Source: Trypanosoma brucei gambiense DAL972
Taxonomy: Eukaryota > Euglenozoa > Kinetoplastea > Trypanosomatida > Trypanosomatidae
Direction: 5' to 3'
Assembly: GCF_000210295.1 (NCBI RefSeq)
Contig: NC_026735.1
Coordinates: 569,749 to 633,748, forward strand
Length of the DNA stretch: 64,000 bases
Part shown: positions 1 to 9,038 of the stretch, one piece after another
How positions within the stretch are numbered: the stretch's first letter is position 1
Layout: each line of letters starts with the position of its first letter
Translations under genes and position numbers: made by a program
Notes under the pieces: generated by a model
Database searches by the model: none
The model's input: the letters and a program-made list of their open reading frames with translations, nothing else
Told to the model about the DNA's origin: nothing

Positions 1-339
1 AAGCATTCAAATACAGCACAAAAATAAGGTTGACAACGAGCTTGCGGTGCACACACCAACCCGTAAACGAATAACAAAGCACATCAAAAACACAAAACTA
101 CCAAGACAATCGATAAGGTAACTGTATGCCACGCCAACCAGTTGCAGCGCAATGCTCATACTGGCAAACGTGGCACACGCTGCGCCAAGGCTCACACTAT
201 CAACAGTGATGTAATCGACAGAGCGTTACCAAATACATCACCACGACAGGACATAGCACACTACGGAACCCGCAACATTACGATATAGCTGCAAAACAAA
301 ACAACAGGAAAAACAATTACTGTATATCCACAACACCGG
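1..339. other. 3' flank of uL11m copy 1
   Basis: No supported gene. The stretch is almost identical to 26881-27218, with a few single-base differences. On the minus strand it holds a 62-codon frame (7-195) that opens with GTG and encodes a hydrophobic peptide. I treat it as 3' UTR and intergenic sequence. Confidence 0.6.
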
Positions 340-1368
340 TCACAGCTGCGCCCCATCACGCGTCCAGTACACCTCCCCACTCATTGCAGCCACGTCCATC
401 TGCTTCCGCTTCTCACCTTCAGGGAGTCGGTAATTCATAAAAACAATACGCATCTCCTCTGGCGTCATGTCCTTCACCCAACCTCGTGCATTCAAGTAAC
501 GTCGAGCAAGTTCCCGCTCCCTCAAATCACGATGATAAGGGCTCAGTGGGTGGCTCGCTCTCCACAGGGTATCCAGTAAACAGGGGTCACGCAAACCCTC
601 CTCAATCTGTTCATCCGTCAGTGGTGACATATTGGGCCGGTGCAACCGCTCAATCAGTGGTGCCTCTTCAAGTTCACGCTGCCTCAACGTAGTATATTGT
701 TCCATGTGTATACCCCTGTACCTTTCGCATTCCTCCGTGTACTGCTGCTCAGTCATATCTTTCACGGGGGAACTGTAAGGTGTATCTACGCCAATGAAAC
801 AAACACCCATCCGCCTGGCTTGCCCAACAACGCGTCGTACACGGGTCTCCAGTAACGGGTACTCTGGACGTCCCCAACACAACGGTTTCATTTTCGCTAT
901 TTCGTATGCCATCTCCAATGTCATCAGAGCACAGTAGTGCCCTCGCAGCGGCACAGGTCCCGTCTCCCGCCGCTTCTTCCGAAGTGCACGCAGAATGAAC
1001 CACGCAGTAGGTGGCGGTTCAATTGTAAAAAGATACGATTTGTCAAAGTACACTTGGATGCGAACAATCAGCTCGACATCTTCCTTGAAGTGTGGCTTCG
1101 TCCGGTCATTGAACACCTTCGCAAAATCCATCGCCTTCAGCCCAAGTTTCGAAAACTCTTGTCCCACGGGAGGACCCGTCGCCGCCTTCCCAGCCTTAAT
1201 AAAGAAACGCCAGTTGTGCAATACACGCTTCCCAGGAAATTCAGGTCGCCCAAATATATCCCTCGCCTTCTCAACCACCAAAGCTTCAGGCAGTCGGTTT
1301 GAACCAGGTTCTACACACACCGTCTTGGGCCGTGCCCTTAGTTGAAGGACGCCACACGCGCGGAGCAT
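340..1368 (-). CDS. uL11m: Mitochondrial large-subunit ribosomal protein uL11 (L11), copy 1
   Basis: The 342-residue product carries the L11 N-terminal signature near residues 55-130: an AGKAATGPPVGQEF motif, then a KVFND segment and an EPPPTAWFILRA segment. These correspond to the L11 stretches that bind the GTPase-associated region of large-subunit rRNA. The first 45 residues are rich in R, L and A with few acids, which fits a mitochondrial presequence. The protein is more than twice the length of bacterial L11, with a long charged C-terminal extension, as is usual for kinetoplastid mitoribosomal proteins. On the minus strand the start is preceded by a polypyrimidine tract (1437-1460) and a first AG at 1418-1417, giving a 5' UTR of about 48 nt. 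It differs from the copy at 27219-28247 by three residues, all in the second half. Family assignment is strong; mitochondrial location is inferred. Confidence 0.88.
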   Translation of the reverse strand: MLRACGVLQLRARPKTVCVEPGSNRLPEALVVEKARDIFGRPEFPGKRVLHNWRFFIKAGKAATGPPVGQEFSKLGLKAMDFAKVFNDRTKPHFKEDVELIVRIQVYFDKSYLFTIEPPPTAWFILRALRKKRRETGPVPLRGHYCALMTLEMAYEIAKMKPLCWGRPEYPLLETRVRRVVGQARRMGVCFIGVDTPYSSPVKDMTEQQYTEECERYRGIHMEQYTTLRQRELEEAPLIERLHRPNMSPLTDEQIEEGLRDPCLLDTLWRASHPLSPYHRDLRERELARRYLNARGWVKDMTPEEMRIVFMNYRLPEGEKRKQMDVAAMSGEVYWTRDGAQL

Positions 1369-1920
1369 CAGTCAACTGTCACTAAATGGCTTACACACAA
1401 TTACTAGTTGTAAGTCCTTATATACAGTTGCGTACCAGAAGAGAAGAGGGAAGAGATAGTAACAGCAAGCATCCAAAGAAATGGGCGAGACGGTATACAG
1501 GAAACATGTGTATGCATGTAGGCAGTAAGTAGAGCCCGTGCAGCAAGCAAAGGAAATGGTGAAACAGCACAATTACCGTATAGTGAAGAGAAGCTTCAGA
1601 AACACAAATACAACAAAATGTAAAGGAAAGGGAAGGAATAATACTGAGACCACACACACACACACACGCACACAGAAAGAGAGAGAGAGAGAGAGAGACG
1701 TACAGACAAACAAGGAGAAAAAACTCCTCACGATGATTCACATTCCAACACGCGGCATACGACAGTTCCTACCGCAACCGCGTCGCGCCACATTAACGCA
1801 CACACTCACTCCATAAATGAATCAAATGTTCAGCACCCGCATCGATCACATCCTAAGCAATGCATTACTCAGTGCATGGCCAAGGGGAGAGTGCACATCC
1901 CAACAAGCTATAATAGCATC
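1369..1920. other. Spacer between VAP and uL11m (copy 1) with CA/GA microsatellites
   Basis: No gene seen. It contains the uL11m acceptor, a (CA)n tract near 1653-1671 and a GA-rich tract near 1677-1698. The CA/GA tracts are longer here than in the second copy, which is the clearest length difference between the duplicates. Confidence 0.6.
1413..1460 (-). promoter_or_regulatory. Predicted spliced-leader acceptor for uL11m copy 1
   Basis: On the minus strand 1437-1460 is nearly pure pyrimidine, and no AG occurs until 1418-1417. This is the expected arrangement for a trans-splice acceptor. The equivalent site exists upstream of the second copy. Confidence 0.55.
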
Positions 1921-2901
1921 CTACTCAATTATACCACACAAAAACGACAAGAATAACAGGACACAACAAACAGGAAACGGCACCTTGTACAGAAGGAACA
2001 CACTCAATAGTGAGTACATCTCCCTCCCAGAATCAGGTGCAATAACATTCGTCATTCTGCTTGCCTCGCCGACAGCTGCTTCATACCCATTACTGCACCG
2101 ACCGCTAGGAACAGTACCTGAAGCACAGTTAACAGGAGAATAAACCAATGGAGAAGCCGAAGCAGCAGTCTGATCCCCAGCACCCTTTGGGGAATGACGG
2201 CTCCTCAACGCTGTCGAAGGTGGAGACACCTCTCCTCCAGCATTCCTTACAGCTGAACCTAACTGTGGCTGTGCTGCCGGAGCTTTCTCCACAGCCGCAG
2301 TCTCACAGCCTTCCACAAGTCCTTCCACCTTTCCATGACTTCGCTTCATCACAAGGCTATCCGGAACACCCAACTCCCCATAAATACAGCGAAGTGCACA
2401 CCGAACAGCATTCCGCTCCCTCGCCTGCACACGTCCACGTTGCTTCCAAAATGCAGCAGCGACGTCCGGACCGCTAGGGCCCTTGCTTCTACAGTCACCT
2501 CCAAAGAAACCACTCACAGACTCATACGGTGCCATAACTTCCCTCGGCACCACACATATATCCACGAACACCTCATCCCTTGTGCCAGCGTCTGGCAACT
2601 CCACAGCTCCTTCCTCCATGCCACCACGCCTCGCTGCGAGACGACGGAGCCTACGGATGTCAAGCATAAACTTCACCCTCACACATTCACCAGCAAATAT
2701 CAGTCCAACAGATGGTTGAACACCATAGCGATTGCGTACAGCACTGAGAACTTTGAACGCCACAACATTCTCACAAGGGTCCTCAGTACGTACAAGTAGA
2801 CTACTTAACTCGATAATATTCTCAATACTGGCATCCGTCAGAGGAGAAGGAAAGTACAGGCACTCCTGTGAAAAACAAACAATGCCCCCACCACCCTTCA
2901 T
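1921..2901 (-). CDS. Tail-anchored VAP-like protein with MSP domain, copy 1
   Basis: The 326-residue product has an N-terminal major-sperm-protein fold signature at about residues 12-80: FPSPLTD, then ELSSLLVRTEDP, VAFKVLSA, RYGVQPSVGLIFAGE. This pattern (a hydrophobic beta pair, VAFKV and RYxVxPxxGxI) is the hallmark of VAMP-associated proteins, which recruit FFAT-motif partners to the ER at membrane contact sites. The middle is low-complexity and rich in S, A and G. The last 30 residues form a hydrophobic segment (LLSVFLLYKVPFPVCC onward), which would be a C-terminal tail anchor. A pyrimidine tract at 2941-2973 and an AG at 2932-2931 predict a very short 5' UTR. I see no amino-acid difference from copy 2 at 28790-29770. 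ER location and contact-site role come from family knowledge. Confidence 0.78.
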   Translation of the reverse strand: MKGGGGIVCFSQECLYFPSPLTDASIENIIELSSLLVRTEDPCENVVAFKVLSAVRNRYGVQPSVGLIFAGECVRVKFMLDIRRLRRLAARRGGMEEGAVELPDAGTRDEVFVDICVVPREVMAPYESVSGFFGGDCRSKGPSGPDVAAAFWKQRGRVQARERNAVRCALRCIYGELGVPDSLVMKRSHGKVEGLVEGCETAAVEKAPAAQPQLGSAVRNAGGEVSPPSTALRSRHSPKGAGDQTAASASPLVYSPVNCASGTVPSGRCSNGYEAAVGEASRMTNVIAPDSGREMYSLLSVFLLYKVPFPVCCVLLFLSFLCGIIE

Positions 2902-3401
2902 CGTGGACGAAAGATACGAAACACTAATTACTCACCCGTAAGAAAGGACAGATACGAAATAGAGAAGAAAAACATAAACACATTCCCGGGAAGTAATGAC
3001 AGTCACAGATACAACAAGTATGAAAAAGAAGATATTACACCAATAATAAAATAGCAAAACACCAACCTCTAATACGCTCGAATAAATATAAACATATAAC
3101 ATGTCCGCTACGCAACAATTAAGCGAAACAAAAAACAATGAAAGGATAGAAAAAATATAGCGCAAACTTCGTTGGGTTGTCAAACAATTCAAAAACACAG
3201 ATTATGTGGTTGCCCACGGCACCAACAAATCATATAACCATGCCAAATAACGAGCTGAAAGCACTCCCCACTACGGTGTCATCCTCATGGTCATACCAAT
3301 AAAGTAAAATACAGAGCAAAAAAATGATCATACATACCATTCAAACGTATCATAGTACAATGAAAGAGTGACAAACATTTATGCAGCCACGCAATTCAAC
3401 A
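2902..3401. other. AT-rich spacer downstream of the truncated lectin gene, copy 1
   Basis: About 500 bp of AT-rich sequence holding the VAP splice acceptor. It is repeated almost exactly at 29771-30270. I see no further gene. Confidence 0.55.
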
Positions 3402-3590
3402 TTACAACATATATATACAAACAGTATTAGGCATGGAGAAATACCCCTTCACATTAACAATCACACGTCCATCATCATCATCAGCAGCAGTCACATGCAG
3501 CGGACACACGGCAGTTAGCAATAATAAAATACCGCACAGGAGAGCAGCACGCGTAAAACCAAAACTCACCATACGGGTGTCCATGCTCAT
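3402..3590 (-). pseudogene. Truncated lectin-like gene (signal peptide plus short tail), copy 1
   Basis: The 62-codon frame begins with the same 36-residue signal peptide as the full-length lectin-like genes (MSMDTRMV, then hydrophobic LLCGILLLLTAV, then VTAA). It continues to about residue 52 and then switches to ten unrelated residues before a stop. The DNA downstream (toward lower coordinates) does not match the rest of the lectin gene, so this is a recombination or deletion remnant. Its 5' flank is intact, with an acceptor AG at 3614-3613, so it could still be transcribed and give a short secreted peptide. An identical fragment lies at 30271-30459. Confidence 0.7.
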
Positions 3591-4695
3591 TGTCAGTGTT
3601 GTTTCCTTATGACTTTATCAAATACACACATATGCGGGAAAGAGGGAAGAGCGTGTGAGTAAAGGGGAAATGCAACAGTGACAATAGAAAAAGGAGTTAC
3701 ATAAAATATCAAATAATCACACATACACTCGAGGATAATAAACAAGAAACATGAAAAAGGATAACACAAATAATAATGGAAGAGAGCAGCCATATCACAT
3801 ATCCCAACAAATTGGTTAGTGAGGCACAGGTACACGTCGTATTTGATACAATAGTGGAGAAACTAAAGCAGAAAGAATATACATTATTCAACTCTTGTTT
3901 GGTACAACCCTACTGTGCGAGGTCACCCGGAGCATTCGAGAGTGATGAAAACCAAATCCTCGCCTATTCATTATCCACGTTGGTTGAGGGGCGGAAGTGC
4001 TGCGTACATCAACGCGCGGTAAGAAGCGAGTGAAAACCGACTTACATTTGTTGCGACCTTCTTCAAGTGACGTCCGTAGGTGTGCCTGATCAGGATACGG
4101 CCATCTAGTATGAGAAGTAACCGGCGACGCCGATCTATCCGAACAAATACTACAACAAACAGCATAGACACGGAAGCGGAGTGGGAAAGCATCACCAGCT
4201 CAGTTGTACTCAGCGTGCCAATAGGGTGGTTTTTTTTCTGCTATAAAAAAAGAACTTGAAGCATAAAGAAACGATGGTCCGCCTCCAGCTGCGTACCGGC
4301 GCACAGCGGAACCCCCATTGAATTTAAAACATCGTGCAGGTGGAGGTGCGGCAAGTTTACTCCCTCCCTTCCCTTCATTGTCTTCTTGGGTACCTCGCGC
4401 ATGTCCCAACAAACCACACAATCTCCAACCCGAGGACAACCGATAACGGGCATACGCTTTGTCTCCCCGCAAAGTCTCCAAGCGCGCACGTATTCACATC
4501 ACTATCGCAGCCTGTCATATTGCATACAAGTCGCTGTGGCCTTGCGAAAAAAAGCTCCCAGCTAGCGTAAACTAAACTCTCTCCAAGCACCAGGAGACAG
4601 AGTTGTAAATGCACACCACCACTCAGTCCCAACCTCGCTTCTTCGATCTGTTCATCTGTCAACACCAGCTCTCCCAAGTCCGTTCATCCATTGTG
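3591..4695. other. CAP 3' flank / lectin 5' flank, duplicate of 9039-10143
   Basis: This matches 9039-10143 essentially base for base at a constant offset of 5448. It holds the splice acceptor of the lectin-type start and the presumed 3' UTR of the CAP-domain gene. Several frames of 75-100 codons exist on both strands but none has a convincing start or domain. Confidence 0.6.
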
Positions 4696-6896
4696 TTACC
4701 TCCCGGGGCGTACATCCCATTGCACAGCCTCCAGTCCATCCACAAGCAGCACCGCGCGTCCACAAAACCCCCTCACCAACGGCACCTCGCCAACAAACAC
4801 GGTGCACGCATCATCGACAACGTCCAACCTCGTGACGTCGGATGACACGAACGTTGAATAACCGTCCGCTATAAGCGCTACCTCCACGCGGGGGTATTTT
4901 GAGGAATCTGTGAGGTCCCGCAAGCGGGAATACTCCCGTCGCAACATCTTTAACCGCCTTGAACGAGCTGCGCTACGGCGGCACACCAGCACCAGCTCCT
5001 CCTCCGCGTCGCTTACTGCGTCCTGTCGCTCTGACACCCTGTCTCTCAGTTCGTTAACTTTCTGTTGCAAGGCATCCTCCTGTCTCTTCAGATTCGCGAG
5101 TTCTTTACCCCGGCGGCGCACCATATTTTCTGAAGAGCAGCGATTTCCTGTTGAAGAATCTCTATCCCTTCCTTCTCCTCCTCTTGGGCCTCCGCCAACT
5201 CTTCCTTGGCTCGCCGAATCTGTTCTTTCAATTGGGACTGGCTGCTCTCTCGCTGCTCCTGATGCATGGCACGCTCCTCTCTGTAGAGGTGGGTAGAGAT
5301 GGTGTCCACAGCGCAGCGCAAGTGATCGTTGCGCGGAACTCTTACGGCAACACGCTGTGTGTGGTTGAGTGTTGTCCACACTCCACAAAGCGGTTCGATC
5401 AGAGTTGCACCACGTTGTTGAAATTCGTTCATGATGAGCGGCCAGCCGCAAGGTTCCTCGGTCTGATCGATGGGGCAGGCACACCGCAACTGAAGTAGTG
5501 CAGATGGCAAACGTACCACAGGCCCATCGGTCGGCACTTGATGCAACCCCGGCTGATGGCAATGGTGGTGTTGTTGATACCGCACCAAAGAACCGTAGTT
5601 TTGCTCAGGTTGAACAAGGGAGCACTGATTCGTGGGTGTCACGCGTATGCAACCTACATTTCTGAATGGCTCAACGGCGCCCAACCCCCGTGGACGTTCA
5701 AATATGTGCACGAGTAGTGGTTGAGATGACCACCGCATTCGAGCAGAGCGGACATCTAAAAGAATTTCCACCTCATTCAAGTCGTCAAGTCTTCGTTGAA
5801 CGAGAATCAACTCCTTGTCTAAAAGGGGAACCATGGGCACAGGGTCCAAGGTTGACGTCGCCGTTGCCGAAATGTCAACATCGCACATGCACGCTCGAAC
5901 AACTACACGTACAACATGTTGGTTCCTGTCAGCAAAAATGGGGTGAGAAGTTGGTTCGACCACCTCCACAAACAGCGAAGATTGCAACTGTACAACGACA
6001 CGGCCACTCAGCAACTCCTTCTTTCTTGATTGACTCTGAGGAGAATCATCACCATTCTGGTTGTTGTTGTTGCTATTTATAATGCGATGGATTTGAGGGA
6101 GTGAAAAGTCCCGTTGCTCATGGATCAGGCTAAGTTCTTCGAAATTTGTTGCTAGCAATAGCGTCAAACTCACCCTACCATCAGGAGCACGCACCCAGCC
6201 ACACCCCAAAAGACGACCATCTTTCCAAAGAAGTGGGTTGCGAATTGATCCTGCGGGAAATTCGTAAGCCTCGGCATTGACGTTGGGTGCCAAAAGAAGG
6301 AACTCTGGTAGTCTCTGTGCGAGGAGCATTTGCAACACCATTTTTCGTGGTGTGAAAGCATTACACATCTGAATTCCACGAAGTGCCCCAGACAAGTGAC
6401 CGTACTTTCCGTACACACTTACAGTCGTTTGCTTCAGTGATTCGCTTTCCTCAGCAAGAGCGAGGAGAGATTGATCCATACGTTGGGCCCCCGTTTGTGA
6501 AAGGCTAAGTGAAGGATATGAATTCCGACCACTGTTAAAATGGCCTTGCCTCCGTTCCATATCATCACTGTCCCCATCCGTGCCGCACTCACTACTCCCC
6601 TTGTAGCTATCACTGCTCCCTTCACCCGACAGCCCTGCGGACAACTTTGCCATGCTGTTAGTGTGTTCACTCAACTCGCTCAGGGCGCAAGTTGTGCTAG
6701 TGGGCACCTGCGATCCTTTTACGGTGCTTTCCGTACTGGCTCGAACCCGCCTCATCCCCTTCTTCGGCGGCGACCCATGAGGCCTTTCTGCTGCCGCAAC
6801 AACACCCAACACGCTCTGATGTCCGTTACTTACGTCTCGTGCTGCAAGGGTCAAACTACGGCTGTACTCCAGTAAAGGTACTGATTCCGCTTGCAT
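4696..6896 (-). pseudogene. CAP-domain gene, 5'-truncated and frameshifted copy
   Basis: This repeats 10144-12345 of the intact CAP-domain gene. It lacks the first 207 codons because it ends at the run of N at 6897. It also carries one base fewer in a T run (4 T near 5126-5129 instead of 5 T near 10574-10578). The lost base shifts the frame and creates a stop at 5088, separating the upstream part (5088-6896) from the last ~145 codons (4696 to about 5130). Apart from this base I saw no difference from the intact copy. Such a homopolymer change next to an assembly gap could be a sequencing error in a collapsed or misplaced contig, or it could be a real decaying duplicate. Confidence 0.75.
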
Positions 6897-6996
6897 NNNN
6901 NNNNNNNNNNNNNNNNNNNNNNNNNNNNNNNNNNNNNNNNNNNNNNNNNNNNNNNNNNNNNNNNNNNNNNNNNNNNNNNNNNNNNNNNNNNNNNNN
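6897..6996. other. Assembly gap of 100 N
   Basis: Exactly 100 unknown bases. On the left the sequence stops inside the CAP-domain gene and on the right it stops inside a lectin signal-peptide region. The two flanks belong to different genes, so the apparent fusion frame across the gap has no meaning. Confidence 0.97.
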
Positions 6997-7121
6997 CGTC
7001 CATCATCACCATCAGCAGCAGTCACATGCAGCGGACACACGGCAGTTAGCAATAATAAAATACCGCACAGGAGAGCAGCACGCGTAAAACCAAAATTCAC
7101 CATACGGGTGTCCATGCTCAT
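6997..7121 (-). CDS. 5' end of a third lectin-like gene, cut by the assembly gap
   Basis: The first ~41 codons of a lectin-like gene are present: ATG, hydrophobic signal peptide, then VTAADGDDG. The rest is lost in the N run. At two places (V-N at residues 8-9, and G after AAD) it matches the full-length copies rather than the truncated fragment, so it is a separate locus. The 5' flank has the common acceptor AG at 7145-7144. Its upstream neighbour is the full-length gene at 7947-9038. Whether the missing part is complete or truncated cannot be told. Confidence 0.75.
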
Positions 7122-7946
7122 TGTCAGTGTTGTTTCCTTATGACTTTATCAAATACACACATATGCGGGAAAGAGGGAAGAGCGTGTGAGTAAAGGGGAA
7201 ATGCAACAGTGATAATAGAAAAAGGAGTTACACAAGATATCAAATAATCACACATACACTCGAGGATAATAAACAAGAAACATGAAAAAGGATAACACAA
7301 ATAATAATGGAAGAGAGCAGCCATATCACATATCCCAACAAATTGGTTAGTGAGACACAGGTACTCAAAACATTTATTATCATAATGGACCAACTATAAC
7401 GCAGGGAACGAACACTATGGAACTCTCATTTAATACAACCTCATATAGATTGTTAAAATAATTAAGTGCTGCAAGTTACACGTATAGCAATACATCACAC
7501 GTAACAGGGAGGACCTACAAGCCTCCCACATATACATGGAAGTAAAACATGAAATAACGCGAACTAAACATGACACCCACACACGAAATAAATAATCAAC
7601 ACTAACAACAACGAAACAATGGGACATCAAACAGTAAAGATGGTTCAATGGGTCACACACTAAAAGAGCAATGATGTGGTCGGAGGGAAGTGATGCCACA
7701 CATCGGAAGTCCCTCGCAGAGCCAACATGGTACAAGGAGACCGTTAATATTAGGAACATAAAAGTAATAATTACATAAGAAAAGAAAGTATTGAGCACTA
7801 CTGAAAGTAATAATAGGAAGTGAAACAATACACGAAGCTAGAAATTGTGACGGTCCGTAACGTAGGATGAAAGCGGTACAGTATTCATTACTCCACTTGA
7901 TCCTAAACATCACTCAACCACCACCCATGTCATACACGATGTGATG
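7122..7946. other. Lectin-to-lectin spacer
   Basis: This is the 3' flank of the full-length lectin gene joined to the 5' flank of the next lectin start. It is closely repeated at 30460-31307. The 5'-flank part (up to about 7360) is shared with all copies. Beyond that it diverges from the spacer that follows the CAP gene. No independent gene seen. Confidence 0.6.
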
Positions 7947-9038
7947 CTAATACGATTGACCGGTCATCATTTGGTTATAATATTGCAGGGCTAAGGGAGG
8001 AGCAGCAAACCCCTCTGGGGGAACGAAAGGTGTTGGCTCCAGGACAAACAACGGCTCTCCAACAACTTCACGCAGCGTCATGGGAATGATCTCCTTTTTA
8101 ACATTATAATCACAGAACCAACGTAAAAGGAAAAGCAGCAACACAATGAGGGAAACAACAGAAATTAGAGCTATAAGAATAATGAGCAAATCAATCCTCT
8201 CTTCCAATGACGCAGTTGTTACAGTAACTTCTTCATCCTTTGTCACAGTTGGTTCCGGTACTTCGCCTGAGGCAGGTGCAGCTGTAGTTGTAGTGGTAGT
8301 TGTGGTCGTCGTGCTGATAGAATCATGGACCTCGCAAACAACAACGTAGTCTTGAGACTTTGTTTCAAAGTTCTGACTCGTCCATCGGATAGTCCCAGAA
8401 GCCTCCCTGCCATCGTACCAGGTAGTCACATCATCATCTTCATGATACCATGAAAGGGTATACAACTGACCATGCTTGGGATATTCACTACCCCAAAAGG
8501 ATGGGTAACCATTCATTGGGGCCGCAAAAGCGTATTTGACATATGAACCACGCCAGAACGCCACCCCGTGACCATCAGGCAAAGCCTTTGCAAACAATCC
8601 CTTATTCCAACGATACACACAATGACGTGAAGATGCCGCGTCTCCAGGCTTACAACGCTTATCAGCCACAATGGCCCCGCCACTACTGTACACAGCATCT
8701 CCACCAAGGTAGCTGAAAGCATCCGAACCCGTTAACACATCTTTCATGGCATCCTGCAAACTTTGGTGTGCCGCCTCCGTTTGATCGGCAGGAAGCACAG
8801 CGCCATTGTCGCGGCAATATGCTTCAGCATTATTGTAACTAACAAAGTACTTCCCATGACGACTAAATGCAAAATTGTCCATAGAGAAATACTCCTTCAC
8901 ATTAACAATCACGCGTCCATCAATACCATCAGCAGCAGTCACATGCAGCGGACACACGGCAGTTAGCAATAATAAAATACCGCACAGGAGAGCAGCACGC
9001 GTAAAACCAAAATTCACCATACGGGTGTCCATGCTCAT
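7947..9038 (-). CDS. Type I membrane protein with C-type-lectin-like ectodomain, copy A
   Basis: The 363-residue product has a signal peptide (about 1-36, ending at VTAA), an ectodomain, a Thr stalk, one membrane span and a tail. The ectodomain (about 40-240) has a C-type-lectin-like pattern: an AEAYCRDNGAVLP start (Cys75), Cys129 and Cys140, a WYDG/IRW segment near 207-219, and YVVVCEV (Cys235). The calcium motifs EPN/QPD and WND of sugar-binding lectins are not visible, so ligand binding may differ. Residues 243-252 are ten threonines followed by AAPASGEVPEP. The membrane span is about 284-306. The tail of ~57 residues is Pro-rich and contains YYNQM at 353-357, which fits the YxxPhi endocytosis motif. 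A pyrimidine tract at 9085-9100 and an AG at 9062-9061 give a 22-nt 5' UTR. It lies between the CAP gene and a further lectin start. Fold class is inferred from spacing; surface location follows from the topology. Confidence 0.8.
   Translation of the reverse strand: MSMDTRMVNFGFTRAALLCGILLLLTAVCPLHVTAADGIDGRVIVNVKEYFSMDNFAFSRHGKYFVSYNNAEAYCRDNGAVLPADQTEAAHQSLQDAMKDVLTGSDAFSYLGGDAVYSSGGAIVADKRCKPGDAASSRHCVYRWNKGLFAKALPDGHGVAFWRGSYVKYAFAAPMNGYPSFWGSEYPKHGQLYTLSWYHEDDDVTTWYDGREASGTIRWTSQNFETKSQDYVVVCEVHDSISTTTTTTTTTTAAPASGEVPEPTVTKDEEVTVTTASLEERIDLLIILIALISVVSLIVLLLFLLRWFCDYNVKKEIIPMTLREVVGEPLFVLEPTPFVPPEGFAAPPLALQYYNQMMTGQSY

Noticed and set aside
7..195. 62-codon hydrophobic frame, also at 26886-27074
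   Set aside because: It starts with GTG, lies in the uL11m 3' flank, and its presence in both copies only reflects the block duplication.
5088..7121. 677-codon frame joining a lectin signal peptide to the CAP-domain body
   Set aside because: The frame runs through the 100 N gap, whose true length and content are unknown, so the fusion is an artefact.
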